This document shows positions 43,908-55,112 of a DNA stretch of 64,000 nt, one piece after another (position 1 is the stretch's first letter; every line of letters starts with the position of its first letter). The position numbers and the translations under genes were made by a program. The notes beneath the pieces were generated by a model. It was not told the DNA's origin. It did not search any database and was given only the letters and a program-made list of their open reading frames with translations. Where the stretch lies: positions 124,001 to 188,000 of the forward strand of contig RSEE01000062.1 in the NCBI GenBank assembly GCA_003971905.1. Reading direction: 5' to 3'. The stretch is from Moniliella sp. 'wahieum'. Lineage: Eukaryota > Basidiomycota > Moniliellomycetes > Moniliellales > Moniliellaceae.

Positions 43908-45508
43908 ATGTGGCTGCCTGTTGGTACTATCATCCCGTCGCCTCATGGCATCTGCAATGGTCTGGATGACGTCCCCGGGGATGATACGCCTCTGTTTTCT
44001 CAAATCCTCGGCTCTTCCCATGATCTCAGCGGGATTGATTGTCGCCAGGCTCATCACCCCATCTCGTTCTTGAGTGCGATGGGACCTGTATTTCTGCACG
44101 CTCCCGCCGCTTCTGCCAATATGCTCGACACTCTTGGTGGTGTGCCGTGCTCCGTTCCCCCCTGTGGGGCAGACAACCCTTGGCTTCCCCCCTGGGAACA
44201 CCACCATTATCGATCCAGCCCTCCACCCTAGGTGCTGCTCGTATCCTGTGCAGGATCATCCTCCTGTTATCCCCGCTCCAGCCCATGCCTCTTGCTTGTC
44301 CCCACACCTTGGCTTTGAGTCGAACGAAGCGACGCAGGACGTGCTGTTCGCTACGCCCGCTGCTCCTTTCAAATCGAGCTTACCCTACTCTATGAACGAC
44401 GAGCTGCACAGCTCCCCCACCACGCTTCCCTCTTCTGGGTCAGTTGCTCCGGCCGATCTATGGACGCCCCAATCCTCTTCGTTTTCCTGCAATCAATTGA
44501 CTTGCCGCCGGGGAGACAGGGCCATTGAGTAGCACCAGTGCTACGGGGTGTCTCTCCGAGACTAGCATCTCCTCTGTTTCCGCCTTCCCTACCTGGCCTG
44601 GCGGGCTATCGGACGAGTTGATGGTACCCTCCTTGGACCACACGTACGATGTTGGCTTGATTTGATTCCCCACCCCGACTCGGACTCGACCGGAGGCACA
44701 AAGCGCCTATTGATCAATCCAGCTTCAACCGAGACCTCGGCTCCTGCCTCTGACGCTGACCGAGCCTTCACGCCCGTCAGCGCAGGCTCACAAGAGTACC
44801 TATTGGATCCCTTTGCTTCCTCTGCAACGACAACGGAGGACAACATGTTCCACCCACTTCTTCCGACTGTGCTCCTTCTGTCGTTGGCGCATCGATGCTT
44901 TCGAACTCCATCTCGCCCACCCAACATGCTGTTGCCCTGGGCGCAAAGTACGAACCGCCGTTGCACATCAAGCTGCGCCCTGACTCGCTTCCCATGGGAT
45001 GCTTGGACAACGAGGGCCGCTCTGTCCCCCAAGTCGGCCCTGGTAAGGACAGGGTGGTGAGACCACGCAAGAGGAACCCACGTGGACGTAAAGGTGTCTA
45101 TGTCGCGAGTGAACAGCGGCCGTTTCAGTGTGAGACGTGTTGCTCGTCGTTTGGCCGCAAAGAGCACAAGTTGCGTCACATTGTCTCGGTGCACAGTGGG
45201 CAAGAAGGCAGTACGTATCCCGCTTCCTATCCTCTCCTTTCCTGCAATAGTCTCACGTTGGGCTGTGAGTAGGCCGATTTTGCAGGATCTGATATATTAT
45301 GTACACATGAGGAGGATACTAATGATTAACGACGCTGACCAACGCCCGTGTCCGTTTGCTGTTTCCGTTTGCTCCAGGGATCAAATGTTTTCAGTGTTCG
45401 TACCGCACCTCACGCAGCGACAATCTCTCCAACCACCTTCAAGCCGTGCACGGACTCAAGAAGCCGATTAGCAAAAAGGGCCGCAGGGCAAAGAAAGTTT
45501 CTATGTAG
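43908..45508 (+). CDS. C2H2 zinc-finger protein, likely transcription factor (frameshifted reading)
   Basis: Two C-terminal C2H2 fingers: RPFQCETCCSSFGRKEHKLR with HIVSVH (about 45115-45195) and, after an intron, IKCFQCSYRTSRSDNLSNHL with QAVH (about 45380-45455). A basic stretch, VRPRKRNPRGRKG, precedes the fingers, and a basic tail LKKPISKKGRRAKKVSM ends at TAG 45506-45508. The paired C-terminal finger layout is common in fungal regulators. The upstream 1.1 kb is Ser/Pro-rich with no domain recognised and is broken by shifts, so the start at ATG 43908 (MWLPVGTIIPSPHG) is tentative. Probably nuclear; targets unknown. Confidence 0.72.
45211..45377 (+). other. Intron between the two zinc fingers
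   Basis: Donor GTACGT at 45211, acceptor GCTCCAG ending at 45377. It joins HSGQEG to the second finger in phase. Confidence 0.75.
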
Positions 45509-46558
45509 CAACAAGGGCTGAACCTCTTCCCCTTGCATAACCCCCCGGTTCCTTGGGTGTCTGTGGGTTGGGCGCACAAGCACAAGCACCAACCCAATTT
45601 TTTTGCAGAGCCCAGCTCCTACTATGCCCTTCGGTTTCTATTTGTACTTTGCAGCTCTTGATTCGCTTATGGAAATCACAATCTCCCATATGTTTTCTCG
45701 ACACATGTTGTGGCCGTTCCGGTTCACGCGGCTCCTCTGACCTTGGTTTCCAACCCTCTACTGGTATTGCTTCTTGAGTGGCTGTTCTTGGTGCTTTCCA
45801 CACCAGTGCTTCGTTTCCACTGCGGACAGTGGTGTGCTTGAGCCGTATACGTTCCCATTAAAGAACCAAGTCTCGTCCTCACCACAGCAGGATGGGAACT
45901 GCTTTGTGGCTTTGTTGTCCCGTCCTTTTTACACTTTTCCCATACACGATATGAAGGACCCAGTTGACGGTGTCTCGAATCATTCATACACCGCTTTCTT
46001 GGAGTACGCTTTAGATCGATTCTCAAGAACATCAAGAACATATTACGTTTGCTGGATCCACTTTGTCTTCTCATCCTGGCAATCTGCCGAACCGTTTTTG
46101 CACACCTGCAGTGCCATCTTCTGTCTGTGGCTGCCATCTTCTTCTCTCCTCTCCTAATAATGCGAGCGTTTTCAATTTGTGAAAAGGTACCTCAGCTCGA
46201 GGGCTGAGAGCTTGAACGTAACGGAGGGAAACTTGAAGCTCTCCATACTGGCAGGGAAATTGAGCTAATCGCCGGGCAGCTAAAAAAAAGGTGTTGTAGT
46301 ATATATGTCTCAGGTCGCCGTTCTGGACCTTTTAGCGTCCGTCAGATCTTCCATCGAGAAGCCATCGGCGTGCATGAGTGTGGATTGCCAGTTCAGCGAG
46401 AGCCCGAGACATCGTTGTGCCTTCTGGAGAAGAGGCAGCTGTCGAGGTAGGCGCCATGGTGAAAAACCGGTAGTCACAATGTGTCCACATGCAGGTACGG
46501 GAGGACCTCCGCTGTTTTTGCCTCAAATGAAAAGACACAAGGACAACTGGTTCCATCT
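45509..46558. other. Intergenic stretch between the zinc-finger gene and tRNA-Asp
   Basis: No gene recognised. Confidence 0.5.
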
Positions 46559-46640
46559 TCTCCGATAGTTTAGTGGCTATGACACGTCCCTGTCATGATT
46601 GATGTACGGACGAGACCCGGGTTCGATTCCCGGTCGAGAG
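46559..46640 (+). tRNA. tRNA-Asp (anticodon GTC) with an 11-nt intron
   Basis: The cloverleaf is readable. Acceptor 5' TCTCCGA; D arm GTT/GAC around TAGTGGCTAT; anticodon stem CGTCC/GGACG; T arm CCGGG-TTCGATT-CCCGG; 3' acceptor TCGAGAG. The anticodon loop region is 18 nt. The normal seven bases plus an 11-nt intron (46596-46606) after position 37 put GTC at 46592-46594. The acceptor pairs perfectly only if one G is restored (TCGGAGA plus discriminator G), so one base is probably missing in the sequence. A TTTT at 46646-46649 can act as the RNA polymerase III terminator. Confidence 0.9.
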
Positions 46641-46645
46641 TCTTC

Positions 46646-46649
46646 TTTT
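46646..46649 (+). terminator. RNA polymerase III terminator of tRNA-Asp
   Basis: TTTT run starting six bases after the mature 3' end. Confidence 0.6.
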
Positions 46650-47612
46650 GCCTTGCTCTTCTCTTCTGGAGACGTTCGCTTTTTGCTTTTTGCTTGTGAG
46701 ATCAAGCTACGTTCAAGCTTCAAACAACCTTCAGGGCCTTCTTCAAAAAGAGCACATTTGCTTAGCAGGTTACCGGTTAGCGCCATCAAGAGTAAGTGTT
46801 CGGACCTGGTGTTGTCAATCACGAGTTTGAACTTTAACGCAGAGGTCATCTCGAGTTCGTCATACCATCCCATCAGTAGCACTACTAAGAGCACAGCTTA
46901 CCAGAGGGCGCATATGCTTTTTGCTGGCGTGATTGCAATCTCATCCTCCACATGCAGAAGGGTCTTGCGCGTTGTCTGCGTATCTCCTTCCCTGCTACCG
47001 TCTGTAGGCAAAAAAGGTGTCCAGACAGCCCTGGTCATATGCTCAATCGTGGCATCTCTCTGGAGGCTTACGCTGTTTTTCTGTAAAAAAACAGCGAGGC
47101 TCTAGTGGACAACTAAGGCAGTTCTGTCACCACGGAAGGAATCAGTTGAGCATATGCAGTGGTAGAAAGAGGACTAAGAATACATGCATGGGTAGGGTAA
47201 GGGTAGGTCGTGTAGCGAAAAGGGAAATGAAGGGGGGAAATATACACATCGCCAACATAGAGAGGCGAACACCATGGCCCAGGGCACCAGGCCTTCCTTC
47301 CATGGGCAAACGTTCTCCCAAAGCACAGAACGCGATGAAAAACAAATCAAAGCGACTGAGCATGAGCAATCTCAGCGAGCAGCTCGCCTGCCGCCTCGCG
47401 AGTACGGTGCGAAATGGCTCAGCAATCGGCGTGAGGGAAACCACATGTTCTTCCGTCAAAGGCGCCGGAGACGCAACTGGGCGCGCCGTCTCGGCAGCAC
47501 GGCGTACAGACCATTCACCTTCTCTGATGCACCGTACTGCGCAGCGACAGAGCGACCAGAGCAAAGAGAAGCCCAGCTTCGGCCAATTTGCACTCTTCTT
47601 GCGTTTCAACCG
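46650..47612. other. Intergenic stretch
   Basis: No recognised gene. The 155-codon minus-strand frame at 47142-47609 lies next to the TPR gene and could include its true 3' end. Confidence 0.4.
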
Positions 47613-49033
47613 TCACCGAGGCCGGCGCAAGCGGTGGTAGTGTGGAAGGTAGCGGGCCAACCGGCCTTGGCCTACAGCCGTCACAGGATCAGGAGAGCAG
47701 GAATTCCAAGGTTCGCCTCGGTCGCACGAACCATGGCCAAACCTTCCCGGGCCGAGGCCATGGCCCGCGAGCGCAACTGAGTCTGCCGCGCAGACGCCTC
47801 GGCACGCGTGACACCTTGTTCGTGCCATGGCCGTTCAGCCGCAAGTAGGAGCGCGTTGGTGAGCTTGTAGTACAGCACGCCGGCGTGGCACTTGGCCTCC
47901 GTGTTGGCCTCGAGTGGAGTTGGTTACGGTGCGGTCGCCAGAGAGGGGAAGCATGGCAGCAGGAGCGACCGGCAGGGCAGCCGACGACTCGGGAGAGAGA
48001 ATCAACGAGATGGCTTGGTTGTACAACTTGGCTGCGCGTTCAGGCTTGCCGTGCGAGGCGTAAAACGTAGCAAGAGACTCCATCCCCAGACCCAAGTCGG
48101 CCGTCTGGGCCCAGGTGGGAGCATCCAGTTGCTTCAGCGACGCAAATGCTTCTTGAACTGGCTTTTGCAATTGCGCATCGGCCACCAGCGAGCTGGTGTG
48201 GTCCAACGCATCGGGAGCCATGACTAGAGTGTCATGGTCTCCACCGCCCAGGTATAGTACTTCTCCGCCAGAGCATCCATGTTTGCAACTGGTTGGCTTG
48301 CGACGACGACGGAAGCACAACCAGCCCACTCGCTGCGAGATCACCCAACTTTTGCGCTAGGGCCACAGCGCGCATTTGGTCATTGGTTTGTCGTGCTAGA
48401 GGAGAGGTCGGCAAAAGCCGTCTCGTAGGCCTTGAAGGCATCGGCAGTGCGGCCACCCTGTTCCAAAGCAGAAGCACGAGCGAGCGAAATAGCAGCGAGC
48501 TTGGTCCGCACCTCCTCCTCCGTCGCTCCCAAACGCGTGGCAAAGCTACTGGAGCTAGCTGCCTTGCGAGCTGCCGACTCAGCCTGGGTGTAGAAGGCAA
48601 CAGCTGCAACAAAGTCACCGTGGCGCTCCGCACGAGCGGCCTCACGTAGCTCTTGCCGCACCGAGGCAGGCCAAGGCGTGCCGAGCAGACGGTTGACATC
48701 CACCGCTCCAGTCAGGTCGAGGGCAAGGGGCACACCAATGACTGGGGGAGGGGGGCAAGGGGGTCAGCATGCTGCGCTTTCAAAATGTGGGAAGGGGGTT
48801 ATCATCTCAGGACGTACAGAGCAGCGGCAATGCGCCACTTGTTAGCGCCCGTTTGGGACTGGGTGTGGGTCCACGAGCCAGACGCGTGCTGCTCGCCAAA
48901 GGCGGGGGCGATGGCGAGACGGGGCGGGAGGAGCCAAAGTAGCGGGGAGCCGGGGGCGTCTGGGCGTGGGGATGGTGGGGGTGCGGAGGGTGCGCAGGAG
49001 ACGCGGGGCGAGGCGGGAGGTGGTGGGGTGCAT
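47613..49033 (-). CDS. Mitochondrial TPR-like repeat protein (frameshifted reading)
   Basis: Name not assigned. ATG 49033 opens MHPTTSRLAPRLLRTLRTPT, an Arg-rich, acid-free leader typical of mitochondrial import. After an intron come VIGVPLALDLTGAVDVNRLL and helical TPR-like units: ELREAARAERHGDFVAAVAF with YTQAESAARKA, KLAAISLARASALEQGGRTA with DAFKAYETAFADL, GMESLATFYASHGKPERAAK with LYNQAISLIL, and a last part with TNALLLAAERPWHEQGV and ASAREGLAMVRATEANLG. The spacing of small and aromatic residues (A..Y..A) fits tetratricopeptide repeats. Shifts are frequent and the 3' end is uncertain (47613 or 47681). Confidence 0.55.
48742..48817 (-). other. Intron of the TPR-like gene
   Basis: Donor GTACGT at 48817, acceptor CCCCAG at 48742. 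It joins NKWRIAAAL to VIGVPLALDL. Confidence 0.8.
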
Positions 49034-49090
49034 GGCGAGACGGGGGGGGCTAGGTGGGGGGTGGACTGTGGACGGCGGCGGAGGGGGCGA

Positions 49091-49097
49091 ATATATA
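49091..49097 (-). promoter_or_regulatory. TATA box of the TPR-like gene
   Basis: TATATAT on the minus strand about 60 bp upstream of ATG 49033. Confidence 0.55.
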
Positions 49098-51120
49098 CGG
49101 CCAGCGGTCATCGAGACGAGATGTGCAATGTGAGGATCTGAATCTGGTATATCTGAATGGATCGGACAGCGACGATGTGGATGAGCACGAGGATGGATGG
49201 GGTGGACGCAAGGGTGAATGCGGGGGGCGAGCGCGACGATGCAGGGGGCAGCTAGTGCTTTGTTCTAATCGCGCTGGCTGCCGGGTCGTGCTGGGGCAGC
49301 CGGCCAGTGTCCTGCCTGCTGTTTCACCCTGCGCACCTTGCTGTGCCCCGTGGCACGCAGACCAGCGCGACGGCAGCGGGCGGCGCGCAGCCCCACTGTG
49401 ACGTCGTCAGAACGCGTCGCTCTGCATCACACACCCAGCCCCGCACACGGGCAGTGTATGTGATGCTCGGCGGGGTGTGAAACCGGTGGACCAGCACCTG
49501 AAAGTTTGATGCGTTTGGTGCTGGGCCAGCCAGCCCGGCGGAGCGCGACGAAAGCAGCGCCCATGGCCCCCCCACGACCCCCGCCACGACGCCCACCCCC
49601 ACCACCAGCACGATGTAGCCTTTGAAATCTGACCCTTCCTCACTGTTCAAGTTCACCACGTTCATCGCTCAACTGGCACTGAACTTTCCAGGAGTACTGC
49701 AAGCTAGCTTCAACACGTCACGACGTCGTTTGGCGTCATGCGATGGCCATATGTGCACAGTGTCGATCAGACCGTCTGATCGTCGGGACTGTGGACGCCA
49801 ATCGTCGTCCGTATCCGTGACGACAGCGTCCTGGAAAGCAATGCGCCCTTAGGCCTTAGGCCTTATGGTACTTTTTGATGCTGTGGTCAGATTGACAAGT
49901 TGGCATCATCTGGGGGAGAGGCAGTCTCTCGACCCATGGTGTAGGTGTAGTTGGAGGACGGTGGTGCAGTCATACCCGCACTATAGACCACTTCCCAACC
50001 CAACTTGAACAGACCAACATCGTCAGCACGTGACCAACCAGTGTTCGTAGTGACGCTACTAGTAGTGACGTCCACAGTGGGTTTCCTCACTTGCATTCTC
50101 CACCCCTTATCGCCCTGCTGCTGGATGAGCCTCATCGATCATCGCTGAGCCAGCTATAAACGTTAAACGCTCAGGCTGAGCCTGGATGAACGCACTGTGG
50201 CTTGTCCTGTCATTTCATATTGGATCGGTTGGACCCCTATATGGCTCACCCCTGACGAAATACGAAAAACCAAAACGAAATATAACCCCCGCCGAGAGGG
50301 GAAGAACATGGATCAAAGTCTTTTTTTTAGTCGTAGATACTGATCGACAAGGAATAGATAGACAACGTAACGAAGAAAAAGGGACAATGAACTAAGACGC
50401 TTACGCCTCCGATCTCTACTGCCCTCACAGACAGAGGAGCACACAAACCAAAAGTCCAAGTAGCAAAAGAAAGCTTCCAGCACTCAACCAGGACCGGAAG
50501 AGTCAAACCCACAGCAGTGGCGCGTGACAGTCACGCTTGCCGGGCCACCTCTGTCTTGTATGCACTGGGCCTGATCACCCCTGCCTGAGGCCTGACTAGT
50601 AGTCAGACAGTGACTCCTACGCTATGTACACCAGCCAGTCTACCGGGAAAAAACAAAAAAGAAGAAGAAACCACCCACGCTTCAAGGTAAATGGACAGAG
50701 AAGGCACGGGGAAGGCACGAGTGGAGAGGGAGATATAGGAGGATACAGCAAGCAGGGCTGGGGTAAAGTTTAAAGACAGAAGAGAGAAGAGAGAAGGGGG
50801 AAGAGGGAAGAAGGAAACGAGTGATGAGCTGTCGTCGCGCCCCCAATCACGAATGACAAGACGGAGCGGGAGACACGATGAAGCGTGACGCGAGAGAAGT
50901 GACAAGTCAAGCCCAGCGGGAATCTAGTTATTCCGAGGTCAGAATCCTTAAGGAAACCACATGAACCTCTCCATTGCAAAATGGTTGGTGCACCCCTGTG
51001 TAATGCGCGCACCAGGCCCAGAATCGAACATAGTCCAACAGGAGACTGAACAGAACGAGCAGAACTGAACTGAACGAAACTGAAATGAACCGAAAGGAAC
51101 ATTCTTCTTCACACCCTCGT
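49098..51120. other. 2-kb intergenic stretch
   Basis: No recognisable gene. Contains a CCTTAGG microrepeat at 49846-49866. The last ~500 bp form the 3' flank of the acetate transporter. Confidence 0.5.
49846..49866. repeat. CCTTAGG microrepeat, three units
   Basis: Third clear copy of the AGGCCT-core 7-bp repeat in the window. Confidence 0.9.
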
Positions 51121-52263
51121 TTAGTCTTTCCGGCTCAAGTCGCCAGCGGGAAGGATCATGATGGATTTTCGGCCGTGACGATGCCTGTGGCGGCCGTGTA
51201 AAAAGCACAGGCGGCACACAAAGATGCCAAATGCCGCCTGCCGTGCCGAGGTGGGCATTGCCAGAAAAGTAGTGGCAAAACACATCAAAAACGTAACCGT
51301 CAGCGAGGTAAAGACGCAGACCAGCGCTACCGACGCTCGCAACGTCGCCAGCATCAGAATAAACGTCACGATAAACCATGTGGCGAGGAAAATGCCAATA
51401 CTCGAATCCAGTTCGGCGGGCGACAGTGCCGCCCCAATACCAAACCATGGAATGAAAATCATTGCAAAGCTCATCCAGAAGCTTCCGTACTGTATGTAGA
51501 GAGGCACGGGAAAAGAAAAGAAACCAGTCAGGGGATGCACATATGCAGAAGGAACAGTGGTGGGGAAGAGACGTACCATGCAAAACGCCGTGGCGCCAAA
51601 GGTGTTGCCTGCCAAGGAGAGGGAGAAAAAACAGGGAAAAAGGTGAGTGATTCTATCCTATTCTACTCTGACGGATGCACATACCCGATGCAAACTCCCA
51701 AAGACCGGCAGCAAACTGGGCCAAGCCACCCGTGGCCAAGGCAGGGGCAACAATGAAGTTGGCGTGTTCAATGCCACGCGCACCAACGTTAAAGAGCGAC
51801 AGGATAAAGGTGGTGCTGGCAAAGCCCATTAGTCCCAGAGGTGCTGGGTTGGCAAACTTGCTGTGGTATCATATTAGGCCGAGGCAAGAATGCAGGCAGG
51901 AATCATCAGTCAGATCGCGCTCTGTCTGGAACTGGGACGGATAAAGCAAAGCCCGGGGGCAGAGCAAACCATAATATACGTACCGATGGTATACGGGAAA
52001 CGCCGGCTGGGACGTATCAACGGCATGGCCTCCGGCTGGGATGAAAAGGAAGAGAGGCAACTAAGGGGTCAGGCCACGCACGCCTACCAGCAAGCGGAGA
52101 GGCCGAGGGAGGGGAGACAAGACGCACGAGTAAGGCTGCGCAGAAGGGGAGGGAAGACGGAGGAGCGGGTGGCGGGGGCTTCCTCTACATCGCTGGTGGG
52201 GTTGCTGGTGGTGTGCAGGTTGATTGATCTGCCTTGTTCATCTTTGTGCTGGCTGTTGCTCAT
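51121..52263 (-). CDS. Acetate/ammonium transporter of the GPR1/FUN34/YaaH (Ato) family, five exons
   Basis: Six-helix plasma-membrane transporter for acetate and related small solutes. ATG 52263 opens a polar N-terminus (MSNSQHKDEQGRSINLHTTS). Four introns separate the exons. The family signature KFANPAPLGLMGFASTTFIL is at about 51860-51805. Next come SLFNVGARGIEHANFIVAPA, GNTFGATAF, then YGSFWMSFAMIFIPWFGIG, SIGIFLATWFIVTFILMLAT and TSLTVTFLMCFATTFLA. The end ILPAGDLSRKD at 51121 matches the usual LP-G-LSR terminus. A one-base shift is seen in the last helix region near 51200 and another in exon 1. A TATATA lies about 85 bp upstream. Confidence 0.92.
51490..51576 (-). other. Intron 4 of the Ato gene
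   Basis: Donor GTACGT at 51576, acceptor ATACAG at 51490; joins NTFGATAFCM to YGSFWMSF. Confidence 0.85.
51609..51684 (-). other. Intron 3 of the Ato gene
   Basis: Donor GTATGT at 51684, acceptor TGGCAG at 51609; joins WEFASG to NTFGA. Confidence 0.85.
51861..51983 (-). other. Intron 2 of the Ato gene
   Basis: Donor GTACGT at 51983, acceptor CCACAG at 51861; joins FPVYHR to KFANPAP in phase. Confidence 0.85.
52036..52081 (-). other. Probable intron 1 of the Ato gene
   Basis: Donor GTGCGT at 52081, CTGACC branch motif, acceptor TCCCAG at 52036; only 46 nt. The phase fits GGHAVDTSQ downstream. Confidence 0.6.
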
Positions 52264-52346
52264 GGGGGGCAGGAAGGGGGGCGGTGGGGAGGACGGAGAA
52301 GGTGGTGGATGTGGGGCGGGTGCTGCACAGACACGGGGGTGGAAAA

Positions 52347-52352
52347 TATATA
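52347..52352 (-). promoter_or_regulatory. TATA box of the Ato gene
   Basis: TATATA about 85 bp upstream of ATG 52263. Confidence 0.55.
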
Positions 52353-53111
52353 CAGAAAGCGGGGGAGGGGATGCGGATCGGGATGGGTGGGGGGCAGTGT
52401 CGTCTGTGGCTGGCGTGAGGCGAGAGGCATGCATAATGGGGTGTGCGCTGGAGCGAGGAGGGATGATCGATGGCGTTTGAGACTGGCATGCAGCATGCAA
52501 GGGCCAGCACAGGCACGTGCGTGCGGTGTGAGGCAGGCCCCCGCACACCCAGTCTCGGCAGTAGTCAGAGGGCGACCAGAGTAGGGGTGCGCCCTGCCGC
52601 AGAAGAAACATCCACACCTCTTCTGCAGCCAGTGCTCGCCTGGCCTTGCCTGGGCCTGGTCTCTGTCGCTTGCCCCACGCCAGCACCGATGGCAGGCAGC
52701 TGGGCCTGAGGCCTCAGCCTGAGGCCTGATGCCTGGCCCTGCCCGGTCCTACCAGACTCTGCCCCACCCCCAGCCGCACGCCTCACTGGCCCCGTGCCGC
52801 CCCCTTCCCTGCCCCAGCGCGCCAGGCACACACTCCCCCCCCCCCAAGCCGGCGGCTTTAGTGCGCCAAATCGCACGGCGTGGCGTCTGGCACTGCGCCA
52901 GTGTCCTGCACCGCGTGGGGTTACGCGCGTTAAGAGCGCCCAGCACCACAGCGCACCCAACCACCCTGTGCCTTACTCAGTACTCATTGCTCTGAATGCT
53001 TGGACGTCTCACCTCAACCCCCACAAGCACACCGAGTGCCCCACACTGCTGCCCCCCCATTCTGTCCGGCCCCAACACTACATATGTCTCGTATCATATA
53101 CAAGGAGGACC

Positions 53112-53154
53112 ACCGGGCCTACGCCCCGGTCAGCTGGGGCCGAAGCCCCAGCTG
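53112..53154. repeat. Two directly adjacent GC-rich hairpins
   Basis: First hairpin: ACCGGG (53112-53117) pairs with CCCGGT (53125-53130). Second: CAGCTGGGGC (53131-53140), loop CGAA, GCCCCAGCTG (53145-53154), a perfect 10-bp stem. There is no spacer between them. Confidence 0.85.
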
Positions 53155-53605
53155 CCGTTCCCCTTCACCACCGTAGCCACCGTTCCCCGCTGGAGAGGAA
53201 CATAATATCACCGATGCATGCGGGTGGGCAGGAACGTGGCACCGGTCGCTGATGTAAAAGCGTGCAGATCGGGGGATTCGCAATGTTATCTGTTGGCTAC
53301 TAAGTCTCAGTGGAAATGGTTCCTCGCTCGGATGTCAACCACGTTCCTCCTGTCCACACGCGCTTCCTAGGGTACGGGACCGGATGGCGAGAACCGGAGG
53401 GTCCTGATATCTAGAGATCAATGTCTTTCTCCACCCCATTCATTCCCCCCCCGCTGACCATGGCCACAGGACATGGATCGTCGCCTGGTGCCTGGGCGTC
53501 TCCTCCCTCGATCGAATGCCAAGCCACCGCGCACACGCACACTGGCATCGAAATCATTCATCCAAGCTTATTGAGCACACACGACACTCAGCTACTGACC
53601 ATGCC

Positions 53606-53633
53606 ATGCATCATGCATCATGCATCATGCATC
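53606..53633. repeat. ATGCATC x4, 7-bp microrepeat
   Basis: Four perfect tandem copies of palindrome ATGCAT plus C; the longest run of this repeat class in the window. Confidence 0.95.
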
Positions 53634-53889
53634 ACCCCAACCTTTTACTGCCTCACTCGCACCGCAGCAACACCTTCTCCCCTGCCGTAGAACGTCAGGC
53701 CTAGGCATCTTTTTGTTAGGTAGTCCATCCTCCCCTCTCCCGCTTGACTACTCTGTACTCAGCTGAGCACTCTGACTTCTTTCCCCTTCGCCCTCCGCTT
53801 CCTTTTTTTCTTTCTTTCCCTTTCCTTTTCCTTTCCTCTTCACAGACAGATTCACCACTTTGGCCGCCACACCAACCGACTACCCGCCC

Positions 53890-53950
53890 AACCACAACAA
53901 CCGCAACCACAACCGCAACCACAACCGCAACGCAACCGCAACCACAACCC
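53890..53950. repeat. 12-bp AACCGCAACCAC tandem repeat
   Basis: About four to five imperfect units. Confidence 0.85.
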
Positions 53951-54253
53951 AATGTGGTCGCATTGAAGGCCAATTCAATTCAACATTTCACCATTCACCA
54001 TTCACCATTCAACGTTGTCGCGTTCCTTTTTCTTGCACTTTTCCCTTCCCCCCCGCGACCCCTTCCCCATCCCCCGCGTTTCTCTCATCTCTGCGGCTCG
54101 TCGCTTTTTGGCCCACCTCACGCCCCTCTTTGTTCACACAAGGACCTAACCCCAACCCGACCGCCGCAACCGAAGAGCAGGCGTAGGAGGCGTAGCAGGG
54201 ACAGCGCACCATCAAGCGCAGACACGAGCCAAACGCAAGGTACCACTGGGGCT

Positions 54254-54312
54254 GGGGACTGGGGACCGAGGACTGGGGACCGAGGACTGGGGTCCGGGGA
54301 CCGAGGACGGGG
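54254..54312. repeat. ~16-bp GGGGACCGAGGACT tandem repeat with many GGGG runs
   Basis: At least six GGGG tracts within 60 bp on the plus strand; could fold as a G-quadruplex. Confidence 0.8.
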
Positions 54313-54872
54313 AACTCTTTTTCCCTGATCTGATGAACCGCGCTGCGACGGGCGTGTGGTGGAGCGTGGGTGGAATGTGGGGAGCAAGTGGGTGATAGGG
54401 GGGGTAGCAAGTCGGGAAGAACAGAGGGGGAAAGGGAGGGCGGGGCGAGGAGGGAAGAGGAAAGGGGGCAAGGAGGCTAGATCAGGAAAAGGGAAAGGGA
54501 AAGAACAGGGAAGGGTCACGTGGTACACAAAGCAAAGCGATGGCGTACAAAGCATGGCACACACAAAATGGCACACAAAGGATGGCACACACAAAGGGGG
54601 GGGGGGCAAGATAAAAGAATGCAATGCCACGCGATGCGGCTGGGCCCGAGGTTGGGACCAAAGAGGGGACCAGGGAGGGCAGGAGAGGGGAGATGGACAG
54701 GGATGGACAGGGGTAAGGGGGGAAGCAACAGGGAGAGGGATGAGGGGCAGAAGAGGGGCGAGGGAGAGGGGCAGAAGAGGGGGAGAAGAGGGGCAGAAGA
54801 GGGGACAGGGAGAGGCGTCCGAACGAGCAACGAAACGAAACGACACGAAAGGGGTACTCACGTCGGCCACAT

Positions 54873-54899
54873 GCAAAGCAAAGCAAAGCAAAGCAAAGC
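54873..54899. repeat. AAAGC pentanucleotide repeat
   Basis: Five tandem units. Confidence 0.9.
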
Positions 54900-55093
54900 C
54901 CCGACCCGGACCAAAACGGGACCAAGAAACTAAAAAACACACCAGAAACCGAAACCCAATAGGCAAGAAGCACAGCGGAACACCCAGGAGAACGTAGGCC
55001 AAAGGGGGAGGGAGAGGGGGAGGAGTGGCCATGAGATAATTGCGCAAGCGACGACCGACACCAACACTTGTCCTCCTCGTCCGGGGGGCGCGT

Positions 55094-55112
55094 GGGGGGG
55101 GGGGGGGGGGGG
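55094..55112. repeat. 19-base G homopolymer
   Basis: Uninterrupted G run; length in the true genome is uncertain because such runs are error-prone. Confidence 0.9.
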
